The notes beneath the pieces are model-generated. The model searched no databases. It saw only the letters and a program-made list of their open reading frames with translations, and had not been told where the DNA came from. A program made the translations under genes and the position numbers. From Advenella kashmirensis WT001 (GTDB lineage Bacteria; Pseudomonadota; Gammaproteobacteria; Burkholderiales; Burkholderiaceae_B): a stretch of 64,000 bases of DNA. Location of the stretch: contig NC_017964.1 in NCBI RefSeq assembly GCF_000219915.2, forward strand, positions 372,001-436,000. Reading direction: 5' to 3'. This document shows, one piece after another, positions 19,396 to 29,800 of this stretch; the first letter of the stretch is position 1, and each line of letters opens with the position of its first letter.

Positions 19396-20024
19396 TTATT
19401 TGCTGCTTGTGGCCAGTTTTACCGCCAGGCCAACAAACACCACGGCGGCCAGTTTGTTCAGCACGTGCTGGGCCAGCGCAGATTGCTTCAGATAGCGTCC
19501 CACAAAACTGGAAAAGGCGGCCACCAGGTTAAAGACCAGGAGCGCGCATATAATAAAAATTGCGCTCAGCATCAGCAATTGCTGCGTGACCGAGCCCGCT
19601 TCAGGACGGGCAAATTGCGGCAGAAAGGCCAGAAAGAAAATACTGAGTTTGGGATTGGTGGCGCTCATCAGAATGCCGCGCCGGTAAAACTGCAGGTCGC
19701 TGCGGCGCGAAGGCGCAGTCTGGCCAGAGGCAAAGACCGGCGGCGCGCGCCAGGCCTGCCAGGCCATATAGAGCAGATAGGCAGCGCCTACCAACTTGAG
19801 CACCAGAAACGCCGTCTGCGATGCGGCGATCAGGCAGCGACGCCGATGGTCACAATGAAGGTATGCCAGAGCAAGCCGGTGCACAGTCCCAGTGTAATCA
19901 TGAAGCCGGCACGCCAGCCCCAGAACATGGATTGAAACAGCACGAACAGATTATCGGGCCCTGGCGAGAGCGCCAGCAGGCAGGCAATACCCGCGAAAAC
20001 GAATGCGGTGTCGGCACTGATCAT
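19396..20024 (-). CDS. LysE/RhtB family amino-acid exporter (one frameshift)
   Basis: Inner-membrane exporter of 209 residues once corrected, with about six hydrophobic helices. The N-terminal part has LLALSPGPDNLFVLFQSM (the LysE family SPGPxx motif). The frame breaks near 19840 after ITVTIGVAA-like text, and one extra C (CC to CCC) joins it to LIAASQTAFLVLKLVGAAYL. Late motifs include GILMSATNPKLSIFFLAFLPQF. Start ATG 20024 has GGAG five bases upstream. It is divergent from the cystathionine beta-lyase gene with a 66-bp shared promoter region. The substrate is unknown. Confidence 0.86.
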
Positions 20025-20090
20025 GATGTCTCCGGATCGGACGTGGCTATAATGGTTGACTGTTTGAATCATAAACCACAGGGTCGCACC

Positions 20091-21295
20091 ATGTCTTCCG
20101 AATCTTCCATTCATACCCGTTTACAGCATCTGGGCACGGCGCCGTGTGACGCGCAGCATCCGGTTGCGCCAGTCGGTCTGCCGGCTATCCGCACCAGTAC
20201 CGTGAGATTCAATACGGTCGAAGATCTGGAAGAAACCTATAAACGCAAAAGCCGCGGCGAACGATTAGTCACCTACGGTCGCATGGGTATGGAAACCCAC
20301 GCCGCTCTGGAAGATATATTCTGCGCGCTCGAAGGCGGACAACGCGCCTTTCTGGCATCCTCGGGCCTGGGTGCGATCAGCATGGCCCTGCTCTCGCTGC
20401 TGAGCGCGGGCGATCATCTGCTGGTTGCAGATTGCGTTTACGGGCCGGTTTATCATCTGAACAATACTGTGCTAAAGCGCATGGGTATTGACGCCACCTT
20501 TACGTCGGCCAAGGATGTGCAGGCACTGGAACAGCACGTAAAGCCGAACACTAAAATACTGTATGTGGAAGCGCCCGGGTCTTTGCTCATGCAGATGCTG
20601 GACATGCCGGCGCTGGCCGAATTTGCCCGGCGGCAGGGGCTGATCCTGGTGACCGACAATACCTGGGGTTCCGGCTACGCCTATCAGCCCTGGCATTGGG
20701 GGCCGATGTCAGTATCGTGGCAGGCACCAAATATGTGGCCGGGCATTCCGATCTGATGCTGGGCGCGGTCATTGCCAACGATCCGGAACTCATCAAGACC
20801 ATTGACACCAATCAGTATGCGATGGGGTTCTCCATTAGCGCCGATGATGCCTGGCTGGCCATCCGGGGGGTACGTACGTTGCCGGTGCGCATGCAACAGC
20901 ATGCGCGCAATGCGCTGGCGATCTGCCAGTGGCTGGCGCAGCAGCCAGCAGTGCAACAGATTTTCCATCCGGCCTGGCCGCAAGATGCCGGCCATGATTT
21001 GTGGAAGCGCGATTGCACCGGCTCCAATGGCTTATTGTCGGTTGCGCTGACTCTGTCTGCTGAACAAATGCGTACTTTCGTCAATGCCTTGACGCTGTTC
21101 GGCATCGGTTATTCCTGGGGGGGGTACGAAAGCCTGGTGCAGTGGGTCGACACCGGTGCGTTGCGCAGCCATGCTTACTTTGATGATCATGCGAATGGCG
21201 ATGTGCAGGTGGCGCGCCTGCATATTGGCCTGGAGTCCGTTGATGATCTGATTGCCGACTTGCAGCAGGCCATGCGTAAAGCGGGTGTGGTCTGA
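20091..21295 (+). CDS. metC: Cystathionine beta-lyase (PLP-dependent Cys/Met metabolism enzyme, one frameshift)
   Basis: PLP enzyme cleaving cystathionine to homocysteine, pyruvate and ammonia. The segments RISTVRFNTV-like, TYGRMGMETHAALED and VTDNTWGSGYAYQP are family-typical. The frame breaks at about 20690, and one restored C gives LALGADVSIVAGTKYVAGHSD, where Lys in GTKY is the PLP lysine. The corrected length is 401 residues. Its ATG follows AGGG by about seven bases. It could also be a cystathionine gamma-synthase-like enzyme, but ETHAALED and the length favour MetC. Confidence 0.87.
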
Positions 21296-21518
21296 GCCGG
21301 CATGATTGCCGGCACCCGGGCGTGGATCTCTGCGGCCGCGTGGGTTGGTGAGGCAGGCCTGGCGGCAAGTACGTGTTTAATATACGCCCGATAGCTCAAA
21401 ACGCGAGGCGGCCTGTGGTGAATGGTATCGTGTTTGGTATTTCATACCTCACACACTTTTCGCACTTTTCACCTCCAGAGGCCCGGGCACAAGCCTGTTG
21501 TGCGGCAGGCAGCCGCGA

Positions 21519-22415
21519 TCAGGCACCGGCTGGCCGGTCTCCCATCAAACTGGCGGCTGGTGGAAGCAGCAGTTCGGCCGATTGCGCCTGGCGGGTCAGC
21601 GCCAATGCATCGATCAGTTGATCACAGGCGTAACGGGCTGCGTCAAATAGCGATGCACCGCACAGCAACTGGCCTGTGAGGGTGGCGCTGAACAGATCGC
21701 CTGTCCCCTTGGGCGAGGCATCAATGCGGGCATGGCTCAGGATTTTATGCTCGTGTCGCGTTACCACGGCCACCAGCATCTGGTTGTCGGGCCAGGCGGC
21801 GGGTGCCGCACTGGTGACCACAACCCATTGCGTGCGACCGGTCAGCAAGCGGCGCGCGGCAATGACCGTACTATCAATATCCGATCCTTCAATGCCCGTG
21901 AGCTGTTGCAGCTCGAAGCCATTGGGTGTGAGTCCGTCGGCCAGCGGCAGCAAATGGCGCAGATAGGCCTCTGTCATGTCCGGACTGACATATTGCCCAG
22001 TGTCATGATCACCCAGGACGGGATCTATCACGACCTGCAGGGCGGGGCGCGCCTGCAGGACACGCACAAGCCACTCAGCCAATAACCGGGCCTGCTGCGG
22101 GCCACCCATATAGCCTGTCAGGACAGCCCGCAGTTTTCCCAATGCGTTGCGTGCGAACAGATCGCTCAGATAGCCGCTGAACCATTCGCTAGGGATAGCA
22201 CCGCCGTGAAACGAGGGATAGTGTGGCGTGTTGCTGAAGACGACGGTCGGGACCGTGGCGACGGTCAGGCCCTGTGCCTGGAGCGCGGGTACCGCTACGT
22301 TATTGCCTACGCGGCCGTAGACGACCTGCGACTGGACCGAGACTACATCAATGGGCAGTGGACGCAACGAAGACACCGGGTCGGTGTGCGCGCCAGGTTC
22401 GACGGGATTGGTCAA
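21519..22415 (-). CDS. pdxY: Pyridoxal kinase PdxY
   Basis: Ribokinase-fold kinase of 298 residues phosphorylating pyridoxal in the vitamin B6 salvage pathway. Visible motifs are SVQSQVVYGRVGNNVAVPAL at the N-terminus, the YMGGPQQ segment, VIDPVLGDHDTGQYV, and the anion hole PKGTGDLFSATLTG with the catalytic Asp. Its start overlaps the yggS stop by four bases (ATGA). The pairing of a pyridoxal kinase with the PLP-homeostasis protein makes functional sense. Confidence 0.93.
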   Translation of the reverse strand: MTNPVEPGAHTDPVSSLRPLPIDVVSVQSQVVYGRVGNNVAVPALQAQGLTVATVPTVVFSNTPHYPSFHGGAIPSEWFSGYLSDLFARNALGKLRAVLTGYMGGPQQARLLAEWLVRVLQARPALQVVIDPVLGDHDTGQYVSPDMTEAYLRHLLPLADGLTPNGFELQQLTGIEGSDIDSTVIAARRLLTGRTQWVVVTSAAPAAWPDNQMLVAVVTRHEHKILSHARIDASPKGTGDLFSATLTGQLLCGASLFDAARYACDQLIDALALTRQAQSAELLLPPAASLMGDRPAGA

Positions 22416-23227
22416 CGTGCATCTCCTTGTTCGGCTGTTGGCCAGTAATAGGCGTCAGGCGTATCGCGTGCGCCGAAAATGGCCTGGCCGACGCGTACCA
22501 CAGTCGCACCTTCTTCAATGGCAATTTCATAGTCGCCCGACATGCCCATGGACAGTTCATCCAGTGCGATGCTGGCAGGCGCGTCCTGGCGCAGCCGCTC
22601 GCGTAGTTCGCGCAGCAGTATGAAACAGTTGCGCACGCGTGAGGCATCGGCCGACAGCAGCGCCAACGTCATCAGGCCGCGCACACGCAAGGCTGAAAAT
22701 GCCGGTAGTTGCTGTAAAAAGGCAGCGACTTCCTCTGGCGGCAGGCCATATTTGCTGGCTTCTCCGGAGGTGTTGACCTGCACGAAAACATCAAGCCCAC
22801 GGCCTTCAGCCTGCAGGCGCCGCTCCAGGGCTTCGGCCACACGCAGGCTGTCCAGCGCCTGGAACTCGGTGGCAAAGCGTGCAACCAGCTTGGCCTTGTT
22901 GGTCTGCAAATGGCCGATCACCGACCAGTGCAGATCGCTCAGGTCTGCCATCTCTTCCCACTTGCGGTAGGCTTCCTGCGGCTTGTTTTCGCCGAACTGG
23001 CGACAGCCGGCCGCATAGGCCAGGCGCAGGCTTGCTGCGGGCTTGGTCTTGCTGACCGGGAGCAGGCGCACGCTGGACGGATCGCGTCCGACGCGCTGAC
23101 AGGAGGCGTTAATGCGTGCCTGAACTGCCGCAAGATTATGCTGGAAGTCTTCGACAGATTCTGCCTGTGGCCAGCGGCCGTGCTGATCGTGCTGGGTGGG
23201 GGTATCCAAAGAGGGAGGTGTGCTCAT
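22412..23227 (-). CDS. yggS: YggS family PLP-binding homeostasis protein
   Basis: Alanine racemase-like TIM barrel of 271 residues. PLP is bound by Lys in LLPVSKTKP, and later segments are GENKPQEAYRKW, HWSVIGHLQTNKAK, QVNTSGEASKYGLPP and ELSMGMSGDYEIAIEEGATVVRVG (split by the family's phosphate loop). It has an extra 25-residue N-terminal extension before DFQHNLAAV compared with many members, so the true start may be internal. It keeps free PLP in balance and has no known catalytic activity. It is coupled to pdxY downstream. Confidence 0.92.
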   Translation of the reverse strand: MSTPPSLDTPTQHDQHGRWPQAESVEDFQHNLAAVQARINASCQRVGRDPSSVRLLPVSKTKPAASLRLAYAAGCRQFGENKPQEAYRKWEEMADLSDLHWSVIGHLQTNKAKLVARFATEFQALDSLRVAEALERRLQAEGRGLDVFVQVNTSGEASKYGLPPEEVAAFLQQLPAFSALRVRGLMTLALLSADASRVRNCFILLRELRERLRQDAPASIALDELSMGMSGDYEIAIEEGATVVRVGQAIFGARDTPDAYYWPTAEQGDAR

Positions 23228-23559
23228 GTGTCATCTCGCTGCCGGCAGGCCTGTTGCATTCAATGGTCGCGCAAGCACCGCAGCCATCGGCGTTCACGCC
23301 GGAATGAACGTTCCTGACTGCATCGCGCAATGGCGACGGCGTTCTTTTAAACTGTGATAATGCGGAATTATCGCAAGATTGGAAAAGAAAATCGGGTGAG
23401 CTGACAGTATAAACCCTGGCGCCCGGTTTTTCCGTGGCGTAGTCTGGCTGCCGGTACCTTGGTAGTGACAAGCGGCTCGCGATCCGGCGGCGTCGCTCCG
23501 CGTCGCACACCATGCTGCGTGCGAAACGCGCGCGGATACGGCGCGCGTTCGCTGTCGTT
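23228..23559. other. Intergenic region between yggS and dsbA
   Basis: No gene recognised. It holds the upstream region of yggS (minus strand) and, at its right end, the stem-loop at 23521-23552. Confidence 0.5.
23521..23552 (-). terminator. GC-rich stem-loop just after dsbA
   Basis: Imperfect 12-13 bp inverted repeat (GCGAAACGCGCGC/GCGCGCGTTCGC) starts 8 bp past the dsbA stop. There is no T-run, so it may be a weak terminator or mRNA 3' stabiliser. Confidence 0.4.
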
Positions 23560-24195
23560 CTATTTTTTCTCGGCGAGAACCTGGTCAAGCAGTTTCTGTG
23601 CCTGCGTGATGCTGGACGCATAGTCACCCGTCATGCCGGGCGAGGTCACGTACTTGCCGCCGATGGCAAAAGAAGGCGTGCCTTCAATGGCGTAGGTATC
23701 GGTCATTTCTGCGGCGCGTTTGACCTTGGCTGTCACGCCAAAAGAGTCGAATGCCGAGGTAAAGGCAGCCTTGTCGATGCCCTGGCTGGCAACCCAGTCA
23801 ATAATGGCAGCCTTGGTGAACAGTTTTTTGCCTTCCTGGTGAATGGCGTTGAATACTTTCGGATGCAGATCAAGCTTGTCCAGCGCTTCCAGCGAATAAT
23901 ACAGTTGCTGCATGGGTTGCATGGCGGCGTTGAAAGCGACTGGAACACGTACGAACGCGACATTGGCAGGCAAGGTTTTTACCCATTTTTCCACCATCGG
24001 TTCCATTTCTGCGCAATGAGGGCAGCTGTAGGCGAAAAATTCCATTACTTCAACTTTGTCTCCCGATCCTGAAGGCTGGGCGGTGTTCAATGTCTTGAAT
24101 GCCGGTCCGGACTGGGCCATGACAGGAACAAAGGCTGCAGCACCGGTAAGCAGGGCGGCAGATACGAAACGGAGCACAATGGAGGATGATTTCAT
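23560..24195 (-). CDS. dsbA: Thiol:disulfide interchange protein DsbA
   Basis: Periplasmic disulfide oxidase of 211 residues that introduces disulfides into secreted proteins and is re-oxidised by DsbB. A signal peptide covers about residues 1-27 (hydrophobic SAALLTGAAAF, cleavage near VMAQ). The active site is C58-P-H-C61 in FFAYSCPHCAEM, and the cis-Pro loop is IEGTPSFAIGG. ATG 24195 is chosen because it begins the signal peptide. It is third in an argS-SPOR-dsbA run on the minus strand. Confidence 0.94.
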   Translation of the reverse strand: MKSSSIVLRFVSAALLTGAAAFVPVMAQSGPAFKTLNTAQPSGSGDKVEVMEFFAYSCPHCAEMEPMVEKWVKTLPANVAFVRVPVAFNAAMQPMQQLYYSLEALDKLDLHPKVFNAIHQEGKKLFTKAAIIDWVASQGIDKAAFTSAFDSFGVTAKVKRAAEMTDTYAIEGTPSFAIGGKYVTSPGMTGDYASSITQAQKLLDQVLAEKK

Positions 24196-24315
24196 AGTCT
24201 GTTTGTGAAATTGGTTAATAATCGGGCACTCATGCCCGCGAGCCGCCACTGGATCCGGCGGTACTGCAATAGGACATGCTGCGCCCCGTAAAGTTCCCGC
24301 CTGACGTGCCCTGGC

Positions 24316-25133
24316 CTAGCGCACGATGGTGGAGTTGATTTTAGCCCCTGAGAGTTGGGCGCGGGATTCGCTCAGTTCCTTCTCGCTATCGAAGGGGCCG
24401 ATACGCACGCGATTGACGTCCATATTGTTCACTCTGGCTTTCTGGATCTGCACATTGAAGCCCATCATGATCATGCGGGCGCGAAAGGCATCGGCCTCTT
24501 TCTCATCGCGGTAGGACCCCACTTGCAGGTAGCGCGGTGCACTGCTGCGGGTCTGCGCGGTGGCTGGCGTATTTGCTGCTGTGGTCTTGGGCGTGGTGGC
24601 CGGGCTTGCGCCGGTTTGTGCATTTCTGGAAGTAGCGGGTGCGGCGGCTGGCGCTTGGTGGCTGTCGTTTTTTCGCCGGGCAAGGTGTTAATCAGCGAGG
24701 CAATCTGGTCGTCATCCGTCTTGGGCGCTGCTTTTGTTGGCGGGGTTGCGGGCGTCAGGGTGCCGCCAGCGGTAAACGGCATATCGCCGGCATCTTCCGG
24801 GATGCCCAGTAGCGGAGGCAGTGGTTCAATTTTCGGGCGGGTCGGCGGCTGTTGTGCAGAATTGATGCTGCCGTCGTTGTTCATCCATGCATTTGGGTCG
24901 ATCAGTGCTGCGCCCGGGCTGGGCGCGGCCTGGCCGGTAAGGGCGCCAGGCTGACCAGTAGTCGGTGACCGACGTTCCTGAATGGGAGAAGGCGAACGCA
25001 TGATCATGAAAGCGGCCACGGCAGCCACGGACAGGCCGATGATCAGACCCAGCAGGATAGACGAAAATGTCATGCCAGAGCCGGAGGAAGACCGGGAACT
25101 GCGGGCGGCGGGGCGTTTCTTGCGTGTTGCCAT
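24316..25133 (-). CDS. SPOR-domain cell-division-type protein (one frameshift)
   Basis: Bitopic inner-membrane protein: basic N-terminus (MATRKKRPAARSSRS), one transmembrane helix (about residues 22-44, ILLGLIIGLSVAAVAAFMIM), a Pro/Ala/Thr-rich periplasmic linker and a C-terminal SPOR domain (YLQVGSYRDEKEADAFRARM, VNRVRIGPFDS) that binds denuded septal peptidoglycan. One A appears to be missing from an A-run near 24668. Restoring it joins PGEK to NDSHQAPAAAPA and the SPOR domain, giving 272 residues. It lies 16 bp downstream of argS. FtsN-like by architecture, though that identity is not proven. Confidence 0.86.
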
Positions 25134-25149
25134 AGTAGAACAGTCTCGC

Positions 25150-26831
25150 TTACATTTGCTGGGGTGCGGACACACCCAGCAGGCCAAGGCCATTGGCAAT
25201 GACCTGACGGGTGGCATCGGCCAGACGCAGCCGCGCACGTTTCAGTTCGATATCGTCAAGCATGATGCGTTCGGCGTTGTACCACGAATGGAAGTCGGCT
25301 GCGCATTCCTGAAGCCAGAATGCAACCTGATGCGGCGACAGTTCCTGTCCTGCCGTTTGAATCAGCCGGGCAGCTCTGCCAAGCGCTTGAGCAGCGTGAT
25401 TTCCGTAGGGGCCACCAGCCTGCTGCTGTCGGCGCTGGCCAGACCTTCTGTGAGGTCGGCCGAGTCGCGCAGCAGCTTGCAGATGCGCGCATGTGCATAC
25501 TGGACATAATATACCGGATTCTCCTCGCCTTTTGCCAGTGCCAGATCAATATCAAACACAAACTCGGTGTCTGCCTTGCGCTGGATCAGGAAGTAGCGAA
25601 CGGCATCCTGCCCGACCCAGTCGATCAGATCGCGCATGGTGACATAGCTGCCGGCGCGCTTGGATATTTTGACTTCTTGCCCGTTGCGCATGACCTTGAC
25701 CATCTTGTGCAGAATATAGGACGGGTAGGTTTTGGGTATGCCCAGATTCAGTGCCTGCAGGCCCGCGCGCACACGGGCAATGGTGCCGTGATGGTCTGTG
25801 CCCTGGATATTGATGGCGTGGGTGTAGCCGCGATTCCATTTGCCCACGTGATAGGCTACGTCGGGTACGAAATAGGTGTAGCCGCCATCGGACTTGCGCA
25901 TGACCCGGTCTTTGTCGTCGCCGGTGCCCAGTTCCGTTGTTTTCAGCCACAGGGCGTTTTCATGTTCGTACGTGTAGCCGCTGGCGATCAGTTTGTTGAC
26001 GGTATCTTCCACCTTGCCGTCGCTATAGAGCGAACTTTCTAGATAGTAATTGTCGAACTTCAGACCGAAAGCCTGCAGATCAAGGTCCTGCTCGCGACGC
26101 AGACAGGCCACGGCAAACTGGCGGATGTCTTCCAGCGCATCCAGATCTCCCGAGGCCGTGACGCTGCGATCATCTGCTACAACGGTTGCCTTGTTGACGT
26201 AATCGCGGGCAATGTCGGCAATATACTCGCCACGATAGCCATCGCTGGGGTAGGCCGCATCGTCCGGGCTGATGCCGCGGGCACGGGCCTGCGTGCTGAC
26301 CGCCAGGTTGTGAATCTGGTTGCCGGCATCATTGTAATAAAACTCGCGCAGCACATCGTAGCCGCCGGCATCCAGCAATCGGCAGACGCAGTCGCCCAGG
26401 GCCGCCTGGCGGGCATGGCCGACGTGCAGGGGGCCGGTGGGATTGGCCGAGACAAATTCCACAATGACTTTCTCGTTGCGTCTGGCGGCATTGCCGTACT
26501 GGCCGCCCTGCTGCGTAATGGCGTGCAGGACCTGCTGGTGCGTTGCCTGCGTTAGTCGCAAGTTGATAAAGCCAGGACCGGCCACATCGGCCGATTCCAC
26601 CACGCCGGCGGCGGCCGGGTTGGCCAGCACATGGGCGACAATCTCCTGGGCCAGTTCACGCGGGTTCCGACGAGCGGGCTTGGCGATCTGCATGGCGACG
26701 TTGCTGGCAATATCGCCGTGATCGGCCTGCTTGGGGCGTTCCAGTTTGATAACCGGGGTAGCCTCGGGAAGGGTATGGTGAACGGCTGCCTGAAGCAGCG
26801 AAAGTAAGTGTTGTTGCAGCTCGGGGAGCAT
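25150..26831 (-). CDS. argS: Arginine--tRNA ligase (one frameshift)
   Basis: Class I aminoacyl-tRNA synthetase charging tRNA-Arg. The HIGH-type motif is in [20 protein letters not shown] and the KMSKS-type region is [20 protein letters not shown]. The frame ends early at 25362 in [10 protein letters not shown]. One extra C near 25367 restores [20 protein letters not shown] and the anticodon-binding C-terminus to SAPQQM, 560 residues. argS is normally indispensable and this is the only copy in the window, so this shift is a strong argument for a sequence error. It starts 30 bp after the Rhs gene on the same strand. Confidence 0.93.
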
Positions 26832-26861
26832 GGCGTCCGGGGGGTGGAAAAAAGCCAGATT

Positions 26862-29800
26862 TTACCATACCTGGCCTGTCTGTAACTCAAAGCCAGTGGT
26901 TTGCCGCAGCCACCGGGCATAGGCCTGGATGTCGGCGCGACCGACAATTGGCTGGCTGATCAGCGCTTTTTCTTTACCGGGCGGCACTGCCATCATGTTG
27001 CCGTAAAACAGGTCGGCGATCGTCAGCGGCCGGGATTGCGGCAGATCGCGTTCGATAAACTGTTCGACCTGCATGCGTCGGGTTCGGCCGACATGTGCAG
27101 ACTGATGCTGCCTGATTGAGGTCCCGTCGAGGCCTTCCATTTCACGGTCCGGTTTGAGTGTCTCCCGGGCCGGATCCTGCCATTCATAGCGCATGAGATT
27201 GTTATGGACCAGCGGGTTGCGAATGCGCAGGGCGGTTCGCGGCAGCGGCCGCCAGGTGATGCCCGCCGTCCGGCCCTGTTGGTACATCCATTGCAGCGTT
27301 ACATTACCCAGATCGCCCGGCAAGCCGCTGGCGTTGGCTACGTGGGTGGTATCCGCGGCCTGTATAGAGCCCCCCATATCGGAGTGGTTGCCCATAAAGC
27401 CGACTTCGTGAAAATTCTGGCGCTCACCGTTGCCAATGGAGGTTAGCGGGAAAATATTGTTATGTTCATTCAGGGCCACGGCATGGGCAACCCACTGCCA
27501 GGCGGGAGATACCTGATAGTTGTAGGCTGCGTTGTTCGAGCCCAGCACGCCAAGCTGCGTAACCGTATCGAACAGGCCCATGAAACGCAAATCCAGGCAG
27601 GCACTCACGGTCATAAAGGCATCCGGGGCCTGGCCATTGTTTGCAAAGGGCGTGTGGACCCGGGCGCTGAACAGGCCGTCTTGCGTCTGCTGCAAAATCT
27701 GGTTCGCAAAAATACGTGCCGCCGCTGCGCCGCGGGAAAAGCCGATGACGTCGATCGGAATGTGGCCGTTGGCGTTTTTCAGTGAGGGTGCGTCCCGAAA
27801 GAGGGAACTGATCAGCCGATGCATCTGGGTGCGCACGATGCCGGCGACAGACTCTCCGGCCAGGGCATCGGCAGGGCGCAGCAACACGCCTAGCGGACCC
27901 ATCACGTAAGGGCTTTGCAGGGGATTGGTCGTGCCGTAGACAGCCGGTTCGGCAAACGCATACAGGCCATCGCTGGTGCCTGGGCCGCCAATATAGTGGA
28001 CAGGGCCTGAGTCGTACAGTTTTTGCAGTTTGTACACATTCGAATTGGTGTCGCTGCCCTGGTTACGGGTGCCGTCAAAGGCAAATAACAGCAACCCCAG
28101 CGGATCAACATAGCGGCGCGGTTGCGCGGCGGCATATCCCAGGGGGTCAGTGCCGGGAACAGGGCCTATCGGGTCGGGTTCAAGATAGTGGCCAAAAGCC
28201 GGGTCGTACGTGCGGTAGATATTATCGAACCAGCCGGTGGCCTCGTCCTCATACTGGCCAGGGTAGCGCAAGGGCAGTTGCACACGAGCGATCAGTGGCG
28301 TTATCTTTCCTTCCGGTTCAGGCCGCGCCAGCCAGACCGGTTGCGCCTGCATGTTGGTAACAGCAAGCGGCAGTCCCTGGGTATCGGTGTGGATAAAGTG
28401 CAGCGTTGCCGCGGATCTGTCGTTCAGCAGACGGCGCAGCGTAGCGTGTACGGATGCGTCTGCCGACGTCGCGAAAGGCGCCTGCGGTTTGTCGTTGAAT
28501 GCTGCGGGCCTTATGTATTCGATAAAGGCGACCGGCACGGCACCCGCATATATGTAGCGTCTTGAAATAGCGCCGTTGGCGGGTGCTCGTAGCGGCGAGC
28601 CAGTGGGTACAGTCCAGTGGCCGATCACCCGGTTGTCCTGATAATAAAAGTGGGTAAACGCCTGCGGGTCGTGGCGGGCAATACGTTGACCCTGGCCGTT
28701 GTATAGATTTTGTTGAATACGCCGATTTTGCTGGTAGACCGCTACAAGTCGGCGGTTGATGCCGTAACGCGTTTTCAGGCGACCAACCTGCACCGGCAAG
28801 CCACTGGCATCCCGTCTGATACGACTGCGCCGTGTGCGCTGGCCGTCAAATCGCGCAATACTGGCGCCGCTGCGGTCCCAGGCATACCAAACGCGCCGCT
28901 TTCCGGAAGCGACTGGTGTGCGTGTTAACTGTCCTTTGATGTAGCGGTAATGCTGCTCGGTCATTCCGGCCAGCCGCTGCCGCCCATCGTAAAAATAATA
29001 TCGACGAACGGCGCTGGCAACTGCCGCATAATAGTAATCTTCCTTGAGGATGCGCCCGCTGCGCCCCACCAGGCGGTCCAGGCCCAGGATCGGACGGCTG
29101 GCCGTGCCGGTAGAGGCTACCACATGCAATTGCTGGCGGCCGGAGCCATCCTGAAGGTACTGCATCCGAATCTGATTGCCGAAGGTGGCTTCACCTGCGG
29201 CTGTTATGTGCAGAACGGGGTGCCGCTGTAGCCGGGCGTCTTCCCAGACAATGCGGTGCAACTGCTGCCCAGAGGTATATGTGTAGAGCAGGCGGCCGCC
29301 CTCGGGTAGCAACTGTATATGCTGGCGGGCCTGCGGATAGCGCAGAATCATGTCTTCATAGGACACCGGGTAAGGATTCTCTGTGCTGACGGGTCTGGAA
29401 ATCCGGATCCGCAAGGCGCCGCTGGCCCGATTCATGGCATGCACTTGTGTTTCGTTGGCATGCTTCAGGGTGACGTCGCCGTTGTCTGCATAATGAAGGG
29501 TGGTCGTGGCAACAACAGGTGCTGCATGCCCCGGAGCCTGGCCAGTGGGAGAGCCGGATGTGGTGGATTCGTGCAAGACGCGCAGGCGTTGCTGCGCATC
29601 ATACTCGTAAGACCAGCGCACGCCGTTGGCAAAGGTCTGGGTGGTGGGCAACCCCTTGCTGTTGTACTGGATGTGCTGGCTGCCGGTGAGTATGCTGGAC
29701 CAGAAAATACCTCGTCCTTGCCGGTCGTAGTGCAACTGCAGGCCGGGCCAGGGCCCGTTGGGCAGACTCAGTCGTGCCGGCATGCCGTTGGGGTAGCGGG